Shown: in pieces, positions 30,914-37,063 of the stretch
Numbering within the stretch: the stretch's first letter is position 1
Layout: each line of letters starts with the position of its first letter
IMG/VR virus record: IMGVR_UViG_3300023176_003816
Location: 1 to 37,063 of that record
Direction: 5' to 3' (one strand)
Source: a virus
DNA length: 37,063 nt
Position numbers and translations under genes: made by a program
Notes under the pieces: generated by a model
Told to the model about the DNA's origin: nothing
What the model saw: only the letters and a program-made list of their open reading frames with translations
Database searches by the model: none

Positions 30914-31971
30914 CACATGTCAGCAAGTTTGCTGAAGTAACTCAGAGCATCATCCTCATCCTCATCATTAGAAGATGCTTGGGGAGTTGATTGAGATGCC
31001 TTGTAGCTTTGCTCAAGTTTCTCCATCACTTGCTCTTCACTCACACGCTTGGTTTCAACTGCAGCATAGTTGTCATACTCAGTCTCTTCATCCACAGTAG
31101 AAATACGAGTGGACTTCTTACCAAGCACATAGTCAAGACGCTTTTTCAAGTCATCATAGGACTTGAATTGGTCAGCAGCAGTCAGAGCAGCAAGAGAATA
31201 CTGCTTCTTCCAGAGTGCTTCCAGTGCATCATCATCTTCCAGCAGAGCACTGGGACGATCAAACTCAGACTTATCATAGTTCCAGTAACCATCCTTCTTC
31301 TGAAGTTTCAGTTTGAAGTTAGCACCACCCCAGAAGTCAAAGGGGTTGATGGGAGTTTCATCTTCAAACTCAGGTTGCATGACATCCATGATCTTGTCGA
31401 AGATCTTCTTACCAAACTTGTAAAGGAACACCCCACCCTCATTCTGAGGATTGGCAGGATCTTTCACAACATAGATGTTTGCATAGAAGGAGAGTTTGCG
31501 CTTTTGCTTACGCACAGTGTCTTTATCTGCATCATTACCACTGTTCCACAGTTCACGATTCAGTTCACTAACAGGATCCTTTTGGTTGAGAGTAGTGAGA
31601 GAATTCTCAATGTACCAACCACCAGGACCTTGGAATGCATGGGAGAACAGTTTGACCCAAGGCAGATCTTCTCCTTCAGGAGCAGGCAGGAAGCGGATTA
31701 CAGCATATCCATTACCAGACTTATCCATTTCTGGTTTCCACAGGCGGTCATCAGCACCACCACTACCAGTATTATTCATCTTTTCAACTTCCTTCACCAG
31801 TTTGCTGGTGAGAGAACCCAGAGAAGATTGCTTTTTGAGATCTTTGAAAGACATTTGGTATACTCCGTATTTGTTGTATTTGGTCTGTTCCCTTGGCTTT
31901 GTCTGGGGATCGGGTAGCCCCTTGAACCATGAACTATAGGACTTTTTCAGTGGATTGTCAAGGAAACTCAT
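30913..31971 (-). CDS. gp32: Single-stranded DNA-binding protein gp32
   Basis: A 352-aa ssDNA-binding protein (T4 gp32 is 301 aa). Conserved parts are GNGYAVIRFLPAPEGEDLPW at residues 87-105, KLFSHAFQGPGGWYIENS, and SFYANIYVVKDPANPQNEGG followed by FLYKFGKKIFDKI. The C-terminus is acidic (SSNDEDEDDALSYFSKL), the part that in T4 contacts replication partners. The protein has no Cys: where T4 has CPVC for zinc, this one has KDPVSELN, while the His (H111) is kept. The start is the ATG at 31971, which overlaps the previous stop (TGATG). It works with gp59 to load helicase and covers replication forks. Confidence 0.93.
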   Translation of the reverse strand: MSFLDNPLKKSYSSWFKGLPDPQTKPREQTKYNKYGVYQMSFKDLKKQSSLGSLTSKLVKEVEKMNNTGSGGADDRLWKPEMDKSGNGYAVIRFLPAPEGEDLPWVKLFSHAFQGPGGWYIENSLTTLNQKDPVSELNRELWNSGNDADKDTVRKQKRKLSFYANIYVVKDPANPQNEGGVFLYKFGKKIFDKIMDVMQPEFEDETPINPFDFWGGANFKLKLQKKDGYWNYDKSEFDRPSALLEDDDALEALWKKQYSLAALTAADQFKSYDDLKKRLDYVLGKKSTRISTVDEETEYDNYAAVETKRVSEEQVMEKLEQSYKASQSTPQASSNDEDEDDALSYFSKLADM

Positions 31972-32306
31972 CAAGAATCATGGATGTTTTTCTTCATTGA
32001 CTCCAGCACTTTAGTCATGTTGGAGAAGATGTAGTTCAGATCTACATCCTCAGGAAATCCCAAAGACCTTGCAGAGTCAAGGATCTTTTCCTTCATTGCT
32101 TTTGCATCTGGATCATCAGACAAACTCATTCTGGTGTAAAGAATTTTCTGCTTCTCCAATAGTTGAGCCATGACTTCCACATGCTCAACCTTTTGTTCCT
32201 TTGTCATGGTAGGAAACTTCCAGACACTATCATATACTTCCTCTTGAAGTCTGGTTATTTCCTCCATCTCTTGTCTGACTAATTCAGACCCAAAAAAATC
32301 ACTCAT
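31971..32306 (-). CDS. DUF1825-family protein, cyanobacterial type
   Basis: A 111-aa helical protein. FFGSELVRQEMEEITRLQEE, VEVMAQLLEKQKILYTRMSL and SNMTKVLESMKKN follow the pattern of DUF1825, a short family conserved in cyanobacteria. The start is the ATG at 32306, which forms an ATGA overlap with the gp59 stop and has GGAG 6 nt upstream; a TTG further out is unlikely. It sits between gp59 and gp32 in a coupled operon. Function of the family is unknown to me. Cyanobacterial ancestry is an inference. Confidence 0.75.
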   Translation of the reverse strand: MSDFFGSELVRQEMEEITRLQEEVYDSVWKFPTMTKEQKVEHVEVMAQLLEKQKILYTRMSLSDDPDAKAMKEKILDSARSLGFPEDVDLNYIFSNMTKVLESMKKNIHDS

Positions 32307-32914
32307 GTTTCTCCGCAAATTATACCCTTCAGGGTTTTTCTGTATTGGAATATATCTATATGTAGGAAAGCATCATACTTTTTCATCCTCATTGATATAA
32401 ATTTCCAGACAGGATCATCCAGTTTCTTATCAAACTTATTCTTGAATCCAAGAATTCTATTGAGGATCAATAGTGTTTCTAAAGAGATATTCTTTTGAAG
32501 ATGTTCTTTGATGATTGGTGGATGCTTTGTTCCCACAATCTCAAACATTGCATCAAAGTTCTTTCCATCAAAGACAGACTCAACTTCTCCCTTGAAAAAG
32601 TAAGATAAAGACTGCACTTTTCTTTTCCAAGAGGTGTAATTGTCTTCACCATTTTTCATGATCTCCCCAATCCAAAGAGTTTGAGGATCATCACAGTTCA
32701 CAAAATTAGAGACGAAGAAATCAATAGTCTCTTCATCATTCTTTTGTCTGCTCAACTTTTCAAAGAAGAATCTGTCCTTCCTTTTATAGAAGGATTGAAG
32801 AGATGCTCTGGACTTACCACAGTATTTGTGGTAGTCATAACTGTCTCTTGTAAAGTGATTCTTCAATCCAAGGTAAGACTTATAAACTTCAAAGGGAGTC
32901 ACTTTGGGGATCAT
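32303..32914 (-). CDS. gp59: DNA helicase loader gp59
   Basis: A 203-aa basic protein with T4 gp59 (217 aa) features: VTPFEVYKSYLGLKNHFTRD, YDYHKYCGKSRASLQSFYKR, FVSNFVNCDDPQTLWIGEIM and WKFISMRMKKYDAFLHIDIF. In T4 it binds forks and gp32 and loads the gp41 helicase. It starts with an ATGA overlap on the gp33 stop, and the same arrangement follows to the DUF1825 gene. The order 33-59-32 matches T4, with one gene inserted. Confidence 0.9.
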   Translation of the reverse strand: MIPKVTPFEVYKSYLGLKNHFTRDSYDYHKYCGKSRASLQSFYKRKDRFFFEKLSRQKNDEETIDFFVSNFVNCDDPQTLWIGEIMKNGEDNYTSWKRKVQSLSYFFKGEVESVFDGKNFDAMFEIVGTKHPPIIKEHLQKNISLETLLILNRILGFKNKFDKKLDDPVWKFISMRMKKYDAFLHIDIFQYRKTLKGIICGET

Positions 32915-33174
32915 AAAGGAAGTTTAGCATGAGATGTTCTTTTGAGAAAATTCAAATCCATTGCTTCACATTTGATTTTCTCTTTCAATGGTTTAGAGAT
33001 CAGTTTGGGAACTGTCTCAATATCAATGTTGTTTTTCTCACAGAAGAATACAATGGCATCAATATACTTCATGTCATTGTTATCCTTCACAAGAGTTTCA
33101 ATCTCTTCTGAAAATTTTCTTGAGCAATAAAACTTACTCTCTAATAATTTGTTGATGTCATTTTCCTCTTTCAT
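32911..33174 (-). CDS. gp33: Late-transcription coactivator gp33
   Basis: An 87-aa protein matching T4 gp33 (112 aa). MKYIDAIVFFCEKNNIDIET and KLISKPLKEKIKCEAMDLNF align with T4 YLEATTAFLEENSIPETQ and FIPSGIIEKIQSEAIDEN. In T4 gp33 bridges RNA polymerase, the gp55 sigma and the sliding clamp. The start at 33174 (MKEENDINKLL) has AGGA 3 nt upstream and leaves only a 17-nt overlap with the exonuclease gene; the longer reading frame is rejected. The C-terminus ends SHAKLPL and lacks the LDFLL clamp-binding tail of T4 gp33. Confidence 0.85.
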   Translation of the reverse strand: MKEENDINKLLESKFYCSRKFSEEIETLVKDNNDMKYIDAIVFFCEKNNIDIETVPKLISKPLKEKIKCEAMDLNFLKRTSHAKLPL

Positions 33175-33832
33175 ATTCCTGAAGTTTGAACTCAACAAAT
33201 TCTCTAATATATTCGGAAAGTAATTTGATGTACTTTCTTTTGTCATACTCTTCATAGACAACACATTCTCCATCTTCACAAGACATTATGATTACAAATT
33301 TCTTGACAGCAATTCCTGTCAATTCATAGAGCATACATGCATATGCTGCACACTGTACAAAGTAGTGCTCAATCCACTTCTTTGGTTTTGGTTTCTTTGA
33401 AGTTTTGAAGTCAATGATGGCTAGTTCACCATCATACTCAGCAATACAATCTACAGTTCCAGCAACACCAAGTTTTAGACTATAGAGTGATGATTCCAGA
33501 GCATGAATATTATTTATGAGATCAAGTTGTGGCTTGGATTGCTTGAACAAAAATTCAGAGAGTGGTTGGACTTCTGGAAGTGACTCATTCTTCAGATAGT
33601 ATTCAACAAGAGTATGCATGTCAGTACCACGACTGGTAGCAGCCTTGGTGATCTTATTTGCTTCATCATTTCCAACTCTTGCACGCCACTGACGAAAGAT
33701 CTCTCTATTGTAGTGACTGATGACAGAGGTGATAGATACTAACTTCTCACCATTGGGAGTATCATAGTACCTAACACCATCAATAGTCTGCCTATCAAGT
33801 TTTGGAATTTCAATATCTACATGTTGAAACAT
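33158..33832 (-). CDS. PD-(D/E)XK exonuclease (RecB/MGME1-like)
   Basis: A 224-aa nuclease. SRGTDMHTLVEYYL (H73) is followed by LGVAGTVDCIAEYDGELAII and DFKTSKKPK: D128, D141 and K143 form the D...(D/E)XK centre. QCAAYACMLYE supplies the QxxxY motif (Q160, Y164). This set is typical of RecB-type and mitochondrial MGME1-type single-strand exonucleases. In T4 the region beyond gp33 carries dsbA and rnh; here this enzyme occupies the place and might process Okazaki primers or flaps, an inference. The ATG overlaps the PhoH stop (TAATG). Confidence 0.82.
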   Translation of the reverse strand: MFQHVDIEIPKLDRQTIDGVRYYDTPNGEKLVSITSVISHYNREIFRQWRARVGNDEANKITKAATSRGTDMHTLVEYYLKNESLPEVQPLSEFLFKQSKPQLDLINNIHALESSLYSLKLGVAGTVDCIAEYDGELAIIDFKTSKKPKPKKWIEHYFVQCAAYACMLYELTGIAVKKFVIIMSCEDGECVVYEEYDKRKYIKLLSEYIREFVEFKLQEYERGK

Positions 33833-34593
33833 TACATACCCAGTTGCAATTTAGCCATGATGTACTCTTTAACAAGTCCACTTCTGCAGATATCTTCTGC
33901 ACCAAATTCTATTGTATCAAAAGATGGCATATTTTGCAAGATTCTCATGAAGTCCATGATACCAGTTCTTTCTGATGTCTTCACTAAGTCGGACTGAGTG
34001 GCATCACCACAGAACATAATCTTAGAATCCAAACCAATTCTGGTGATAATGGAATCCAGTTCATGGAAGTTCAAGTTCTGGAATTCATCAACAATGATGA
34101 TTGCATTATCAAAGGTAGTACCACGAATGAATGAGGTGCTCCAGAAACTAATTGTCCCTTGTGTTTTGAGATTTGCATACAGCATTTCAAATGCAGCATC
34201 ATCAGGCATCTCAAACATGTACTTCACCATATTCTTATATGGGATTTGGTACAGAGATGACTTATCCTCATGGTCCCCAGGAAGGAATCCAATCTCTCTG
34301 GTAGCTACAAGAGACCTGACAAGGTAGATCTTCTCATAGGGTTTCTTGGGATCCAATACATCCAGAAGAGCATTGTAGAGGGTAATAAAGGTCTTACCAG
34401 TTCCAGCACATCCATATGCTACCAGGTTTTTATCCTTCTTATACTCCTCAAAGAATTTTTCCTGGTTATCTGTGAGTGGTTCAATCTTCTTGATGTAATC
34501 AAGGTTGATTGGTTTCTTTCTCTTCATGGTTTTGTTGCTCATACCAAAGGGAACTGGATTGGTACCGATACCTGCTTTTGCTTTTCTTGGCAT
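33832..34593 (-). CDS. phoH: PhoH-like P-loop ATPase
   Basis: A 253-aa PhoH-family protein. Walker A GCAGTGKT is at residues 61-68, YLVRSLVATREIGFLPGDHE at 90-109, Walker B AIIIVDEFQN at 164-173 and a sensor-like MFCGDATQSDL near 193. The family links to phosphate starvation in bacteria, but its role in phage is not established; RNA helicase or nucleic acid processing is a common suggestion. It is very widespread in marine phages. The start at 34593 is 6 nt after the stop of the 82-aa gene. Confidence 0.95.
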   Translation of the reverse strand: MPRKAKAGIGTNPVPFGMSNKTMKRKKPINLDYIKKIEPLTDNQEKFFEEYKKDKNLVAYGCAGTGKTFITLYNALLDVLDPKKPYEKIYLVRSLVATREIGFLPGDHEDKSSLYQIPYKNMVKYMFEMPDDAAFEMLYANLKTQGTISFWSTSFIRGTTFDNAIIIVDEFQNLNFHELDSIITRIGLDSKIMFCGDATQSDLVKTSERTGIMDFMRILQNMPSFDTIEFGAEDICRSGLVKEYIMAKLQLGM

Positions 34594-34599
34594 ACTTAA

Positions 34600-34848
34600 T
34601 TAGAAAGGTTTTACTTTTGCACCAGGTGCTTTGGATGCTTTACGCAGCACATCATTCCATCCTGGATGGGACTTTTGCAGTTTGTCTGCCCACTCCCCAA
34701 CTTCACCTACCCCAGGAGCAGTAGATGGATCCGAATAGTCTCTTGTCCATTCAGGATTGTCTGCTTTCCACTGGTCCCAGTCATGAACACTCATCACAAC
34801 TTCTTTTTGTTCACCAGTTTCGATATTGACTACAGGATAAGTTGCCAT
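34600..34848 (-). CDS. Conserved small phage protein, 82 aa
   Basis: An 82-aa protein (ATYPVVNIETGEQKEVVMSV, then GWNDVLRKASKAPGAKVKPF). It resembles small proteins of T4-like phages that begin M[AP]TY..N..TGE.KE and end GW.D.LR..., which are sometimes annotated as FmdB-type zinc ribbons. No Cys pairs exist here, so zinc binding is not expected. It heads the PhoH-gp32 operon, with a CTAAATA box 21 nt upstream and no clear Shine-Dalgarno. Function unknown. Confidence 0.65.
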   Translation of the reverse strand: MATYPVVNIETGEQKEVVMSVHDWDQWKADNPEWTRDYSDPSTAPGVGEVGEWADKLQKSHPGWNDVLRKASKAPGAKVKPF

Positions 34849-34869
34849 ATTAAAAAATAATGTGTGTAA

Positions 34870-34876
34870 TATTTAG
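34870..34876 (-). promoter_or_regulatory. Possible late promoter box (CTAAATA)
   Basis: GTCTAAATATTAC on the minus strand overlaps the TAA stop of thyX and ends 21 nt before the ATG at 34848. It would drive the PhoH-gp32 operon; one base from NATAAATA. Confidence 0.45.
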
Positions 34877-35511
34877 ACCCACTCAAGGGCTTCTGCAATC
34901 ACAGGGAACTGCTCAGCAAAGATTGCTTTGCACATCTCTGCAATTTCCATGTGTTCTTTCTGAGTTCCATTGGCAGATCTCAGATCAATGTAGTGCATCC
35001 AACTGCGCAGAGAACCTGACATGTAAAGTCTGGTAGGAGTTGCCAGAGGGAGAACAAAGCGAGCACACTCTTTTGCCACACCATTATCAAGCAAGTGCTG
35101 ATACAGACTCATACCTTGAGCAAAGTAGGTTTCAATCTGCTTGTTAGACAATGCTACAAACTCAGGATCCAGGTCGTCAATAGAATTCTGGCGATTCTTG
35201 GTGTCTTGACGACGAAGTTCTGGGACTGGGATCGTCTCTGAGAGTAGGGAAGAATCAGCATAGCGTTGTGAAAATTCCTGGAATGTAAATGACCTATGAC
35301 GCAAAATCTGAGCTGCCAGACCTCTGGTAGTTTCAATCTCCAGAGTCATAAATGCCTGCTCAAAGATGCTCCAGTGCTTGTGTTTGATGCAATACTTCAG
35401 GAGACCAGCAAACTTATCATTGTCCTGGTTGTTGGGGTTAGAAACCCTTGCACAGTAAGCAATGTGTTGCTCTGCGTCTGGTGTGAAAGAAACTAATTTT
35501 ACTTGTTGCAT
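34873..35511 (-). CDS. thyX: Flavin-dependent thymidylate synthase ThyX
   Basis: A 212-aa ThyX. The signature RHRx7SxR is complete at residues 71-83 (RHRSFTFQEFSQR), with a conserved Y following. It uses FAD and methylene-tetrahydrofolate to make dTMP from dUMP, supplying phage DNA synthesis. A near-ideal AAGGAGG ribosome site lies a few nucleotides before the ATG, inside the 3' end of the preceding 62-aa gene, which overlaps by 13 nt. High translation is expected. The length is usual for the family. Confidence 0.95.
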   Translation of the reverse strand: MQQVKLVSFTPDAEQHIAYCARVSNPNNQDNDKFAGLLKYCIKHKHWSIFEQAFMTLEIETTRGLAAQILRHRSFTFQEFSQRYADSSLLSETIPVPELRRQDTKNRQNSIDDLDPEFVALSNKQIETYFAQGMSLYQHLLDNGVAKECARFVLPLATPTRLYMSGSLRSWMHYIDLRSANGTQKEHMEIAEMCKAIFAEQFPVIAEALEWV

Positions 35512-35687
35512 GGTTCTCCTCCTTTGAATTGTTTACGACACTTCTTTACTTCTTTCAATTCTGTCTTGATCATCTTATATGCAGTTTCACTATCAATCTT
35601 ATCACCCATTTCCATGGCAATGATAACATCTACACGTGTACCAAAGTGCTGCAGTGCTCTCTCAAAACAATCCAACTCTTCATACAT
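35499..35687 (-). CDS. Hypothetical protein, 62 aa
   Basis: A 62-aa helical, Lys/Glu-rich protein (MYEELDCFERALQHFGTRVD, SETAYKMIKTELKEVKKCRK). The start at 35687 is chosen because it overlaps the preceding gene's stop by 8 nt; a frame extending upstream would lie over that gene. Its last codons carry the thyX ribosome site. Function unknown. Confidence 0.6.
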   Translation of the reverse strand: MYEELDCFERALQHFGTRVDVIIAMEMGDKIDSETAYKMIKTELKEVKKCRKQFKGGEPCNK

Positions 35688-35850
35688 GATCCTCTTCTCC
35701 ATAATAGACTTCATCATAGTCATCAATGTAAGGAACAACTTCCTCATACTGATAGTTGACCATTGGATTCTCATCAAGAAGTTCTTCTTTCAATCCTTCA
35801 AGAACCAACTCAAGTTTGCAGATTAGTTTCTGAACTTTTTCTTTATTCAT
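35680..35850 (-). CDS. Hypothetical acidic protein, 56 aa
   Basis: A 56-aa ORF, MNKEKVQKLICKLELVLEGL at the start, with a helical N-terminal half and an acidic, Tyr-rich C-terminus (VVPYIDDYDEVYYGEEDHV). It begins with an ATGA overlap on the stop of the gene before it and overlaps the next by 8 nt. The continuous chain of overlaps supports translation. Function unknown. Confidence 0.6.
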   Translation of the reverse strand: MNKEKVQKLICKLELVLEGLKEELLDENPMVNYQYEEVVPYIDDYDEVYYGEEDHV

Positions 35851-36077
35851 TTGTTACCATTGATAAAATATGCATTGAAGTAAGCAATTATGCCATGAGA
35901 GATTTGGTTACCTTGAGAAACCCAATCATGCGCACACTCATAGATGTCTTGGGTTGAGTATGGTGCTTCATCAATCTGAGCACCACCATATTTTAGCATA
36001 AGAATGCTCAGACATTCCTGCCTCAGTTTCATTCTTTCTGGAGTGTACCTCCAATCAGAATTCTCCGTCATCATCAT
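35847..36077 (-). CDS. Hypothetical protein, 76 aa
   Basis: A 76-aa protein (RYTPERMKLRQECLSILMLK, YECAHDWVSQGNQISHGIIA). Three ATGs in a row begin it; AAGGA lies 7 nt upstream of the first. It overlaps the preceding gene by 23 nt and couples to the 56-aa gene by ATGA. No family recognised. Confidence 0.6.
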   Translation of the reverse strand: MMMTENSDWRYTPERMKLRQECLSILMLKYGGAQIDEAPYSTQDIYECAHDWVSQGNQISHGIIAYFNAYFINGNK

Positions 36078-36213
36078 TCACATCCTTATAGGTCAAAGAT
36101 TGATGTGGTGCATTTTCCACATATTGTTCTGGATCAGAGTAGACTTCTGCTTCCAAGGACTCTACTAATAATTTTAGGTTTTTTACAATTAATTTTAGGC
36201 GTTCCTTTTCCAT
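36055..36213 (-). CDS. Hypothetical protein, 52 aa
   Basis: A 52-aa protein beginning MEKERLKLIVKNLKLLVESL, with a Leu-rich amphipathic helix, then an acidic tail ending DDDGEF. The ATG at 36213 is taken as start; the frame extends upstream only from a TTG in the terminator. It is the first gene of the minus-strand string that leads to thyX. Function unknown. Confidence 0.6.
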   Translation of the reverse strand: MEKERLKLIVKNLKLLVESLEAEVYSDPEQYVENAPHQSLTYKDVNDDDGEF

Positions 36214-36243
36214 TTGATAGAGTGTCTTTGTTTTTATTTTACA

Positions 36244-36272
36244 TAAAAAAAGAGGGGCAGTCAACCCCTCAA
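36244..36272 (-). terminator. Intrinsic terminator
   Basis: On the minus strand GAGGGG-TTGACTG-CCCCTC forms a 6-bp GC-rich stem with a 7-nt loop, followed by TTTTTTT. It follows the 60-aa gene and separates it from the thyX string. Confidence 0.88.
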
Positions 36273-36278
36273 CAAAGA

Positions 36279-36461
36279 CTATTCTAAAATCCTCCTACAT
36301 ATCCTTTTGCATGTGCCTTGATCTTCATCACATTCAATTAGACAATTATAGTAATCATTAATAATATCAGACTCATCAATGCTCCTATCTAAAGTTTGGT
36401 CTAATTTAGTTATACTTTGTTTCCACCCAGCTAACTGGTTATAAGAAATTAGATTGTGCAT
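36279..36461 (-). CDS. Hypothetical Cys-containing protein, 60 aa
   Basis: A 60-aa protein (MHNLISYNQLAGWKQSITKL, then DYYNCLIECDEDQGTCKRIC). Four Cys lie within 20 residues near the C-terminus, compatible with a small metal or disulfide site. The start at 36461 has GGTGG 6 nt upstream; an ATG four codons earlier (36473) is an alternative. The gene ends at an intrinsic terminator. About 130 nt upstream (36474-36595) holds no gene; only weak AT-rich promoter-like runs are seen. Confidence 0.55.
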   Translation of the reverse strand: MHNLISYNQLAGWKQSITKLDQTLDRSIDESDIINDYYNCLIECDEDQGTCKRICRRILE

Positions 36462-36595
36462 GATAACCACCATTGATAATTAAGCACATGATATAGATCG
36501 AATTTAGTACACTTTTCTCACCTCTATAATTCTACACTATCTATTAGATTTTGGTTCAGAAAGATACAAAAATTTATGCCTACGTGTTTATACCT

Positions 36596-36623
36596 AAAAA
36601 AAAGAGGGAGATCAATCCCCCTC
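36596..36623 (-). terminator. Intrinsic terminator
   Basis: On the minus strand GAGGG pairs with CCCTC across a GATTGATCT-type loop, followed by TTTTTTTT. The TGA stop of the 51-aa gene lies inside the hairpin. Confidence 0.8.
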
Positions 36624-36767
36624 AAACTTGAATATTTTATCAAACCACTCATCCAAATGAATGAGATAGCATGACCAGTAATTGCAACCTCTGTATGTTA
36701 ATTGATAACATGCAGGAGGTCTATTGTCTTTATCCATGTCATCATAATGATAGACATAGTTATCCAT
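36612..36767 (-). CDS. Hypothetical aromatic-rich protein, 51 aa
   Basis: A 51-aa ORF, MDNYVYHYDDMDKDNRPPAC at the start, rich in Tyr, Trp and Asp (CNYWSCYLIHLDEWFDKIFK). A strong GAGGTG site lies 5 nt before the ATG. It directly follows the 40-aa gene and ends in an intrinsic terminator. Function unknown. Confidence 0.6.
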   Translation of the reverse strand: MDNYVYHYDDMDKDNRPPACYQLTYRGCNYWSCYLIHLDEWFDKIFKFEGD

Positions 36768-36770
36768 TTT

Positions 36771-36893
36771 TCACCTCTTTGCTACACAGTGACCTGCCAT
36801 GCAAAGTTGTGCGTTCTTTAGTTTTTTCTCCTTAACTTCTTTTGCCTTAATGACAGAAAGCCAGTTAAGTTTATTGACCTGAGGTTGTGTCAT
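36771..36893 (-). CDS. Hypothetical basic protein, 40 aa
   Basis: A 40-aa ORF, MTQPQVNKLNWLSVIKAKEV at the start, Lys-rich, ending MAGHCVAKR. It forms an ATGA overlap with the preceding DUF4278-like gene and has GAGGTGG upstream; 3 nt separate it from the 51-aa gene. Small size, but clear boundaries and ribosome sites. Function unknown. Confidence 0.5.
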   Translation of the reverse strand: MTQPQVNKLNWLSVIKAKEVKEKKLKNAQLCMAGHCVAKR

Positions 36894-37021
36894 GATACCA
36901 CCTCAACCTTCTCAGTGTGCTTGATACCACGGTAGGTTTCTACCACAGTATGATGCTCAACCTTTTGTTGGTTAGGGCGATTGGATGTGTCATACTTGAC
37001 ACCACGATAAGTAACCTGCAT
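36890..37021 (-). CDS. DUF4278-like small protein, 43 aa
   Basis: A 43-aa protein with two copies of the YRG motif, VTYRGVKYDT near residue 3 and ETYRGIKHTE near residue 29. This motif is typical of DUF4278, small proteins widespread in cyanobacteria and their phages. AGGAG lies 7 nt before the ATG at 37021. It starts a three-gene mini-operon that ends at the terminator at 36596. No biochemical function is known to me. Confidence 0.65.
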   Translation of the reverse strand: MQVTYRGVKYDTSNRPNQQKVEHHTVVETYRGIKHTEKVEVVS

Positions 37022-37063
37022 TGGTTTACTCCTGAAATACTAGGGTGAAATTAATCTCCCGTT

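Noticed and set aside
30738-30926. 62-aa minus-strand frame after gp32
   Set aside because: Its C-terminus is made of the terminator stem; the coupled 38-aa frame fits better.
30991-31917. Long plus-strand ORF (308 aa) opposite gp32
   Set aside because: It is antisense to the clear gp32 gene, its product has no family pattern, and it has no ribosome site; a shadow of gp32 codon use.
36474-36595. AT-rich gap tested for promoters or small genes
   Set aside because: Runs such as TATAAACA and AATTATAG occur, but none forms a convincing late box or -10/-35 pair, and no ORF with a ribosome site is seen.
37040-37063. Possible end of another minus-strand gene at the right edge
   Set aside because: A frame ending NGRLISP-stop exists, but eight codons cannot distinguish a gene from chance; all frames stop nearby.
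1-37063. CRISPR arrays, insertion sequences, integrase or attachment sites
   Set aside because: No direct-repeat/spacer pattern, transposase or integrase, or terminal inverted repeats were seen; repeats present are coding fibre repeats.

Overview
The window is the virion-structure and replication region of a T4-like cyanomyovirus, a marine Synechococcus or Prochlorococcus phage. The main evidence is family resemblance: baseplate and tail proteins of the gp4, gp5, gp26, gp48/54 and gp53 types, the replication and late-transcription set gp32, gp59 and gp33, and PhoH and ThyX. DUF1825-like and DUF4278-like proteins, both cyanobacterial families, point to a cyanobacterial host. The DNA is AT-rich and packed tightly. 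Most neighbouring genes meet by ATGA or TAATG stop-start overlaps, and almost everything is on the minus strand.

Layout. 1-15213 (minus) is a cassette of fibre and adhesin-like virion proteins. They are rich in GIG[ST]T and YYGDGS-type repeats and include LamG/SPRY-like, Ig-like and Gly-rich modules and one 1950-residue protein. Many are preceded by a T4-type late promoter box (NATAAATA or CTAAATA). 15254-16275 holds small genes and a tRNA-Leu(UAA). 16327-18358 holds two paralogous structural proteins and a small beta-rich, spike-like protein. 18358-27498 is the tail hub module, in transcription order: a gp54-like tube initiator, gp26, a 60-residue second-frame ORF, two tape-measure-like paralogues carrying different peptidoglycan-hydrolase domains, a gp27-like hub protein, and a gp5-like OB-fold protein without a lysozyme domain.

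27530-30743 is a four-gene plus-strand island: gp4, a conserved structural protein, gp48-like and gp53. It is driven by TATAAATA and closed by a 14-bp bidirectional terminator. 30797-34848 (minus) is a coupled replication and late-transcription operon: 82-aa protein, PhoH, PD-(D/E)XK exonuclease, gp33, gp59, DUF1825, gp32, and a 38-aa membrane protein. 34873-37021 holds thyX and a string of very small genes separated by two intrinsic terminators.

How the genes work together. PhoH, the exonuclease, gp59, gp32 and ThyX serve DNA replication and nucleotide supply. gp33 connects replication to late transcription, which fires from the NATAAATA boxes to make the tail and fibre proteins. The most notable feature is a canonical T TTT TTC slippery heptamer at the 3' end of gp26. 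A -1 shift there enters the next ORF exactly, predicting a gp26 fusion like the frameshifted tail-assembly chaperones of other phages, immediately upstream of the tape-measure-like genes.
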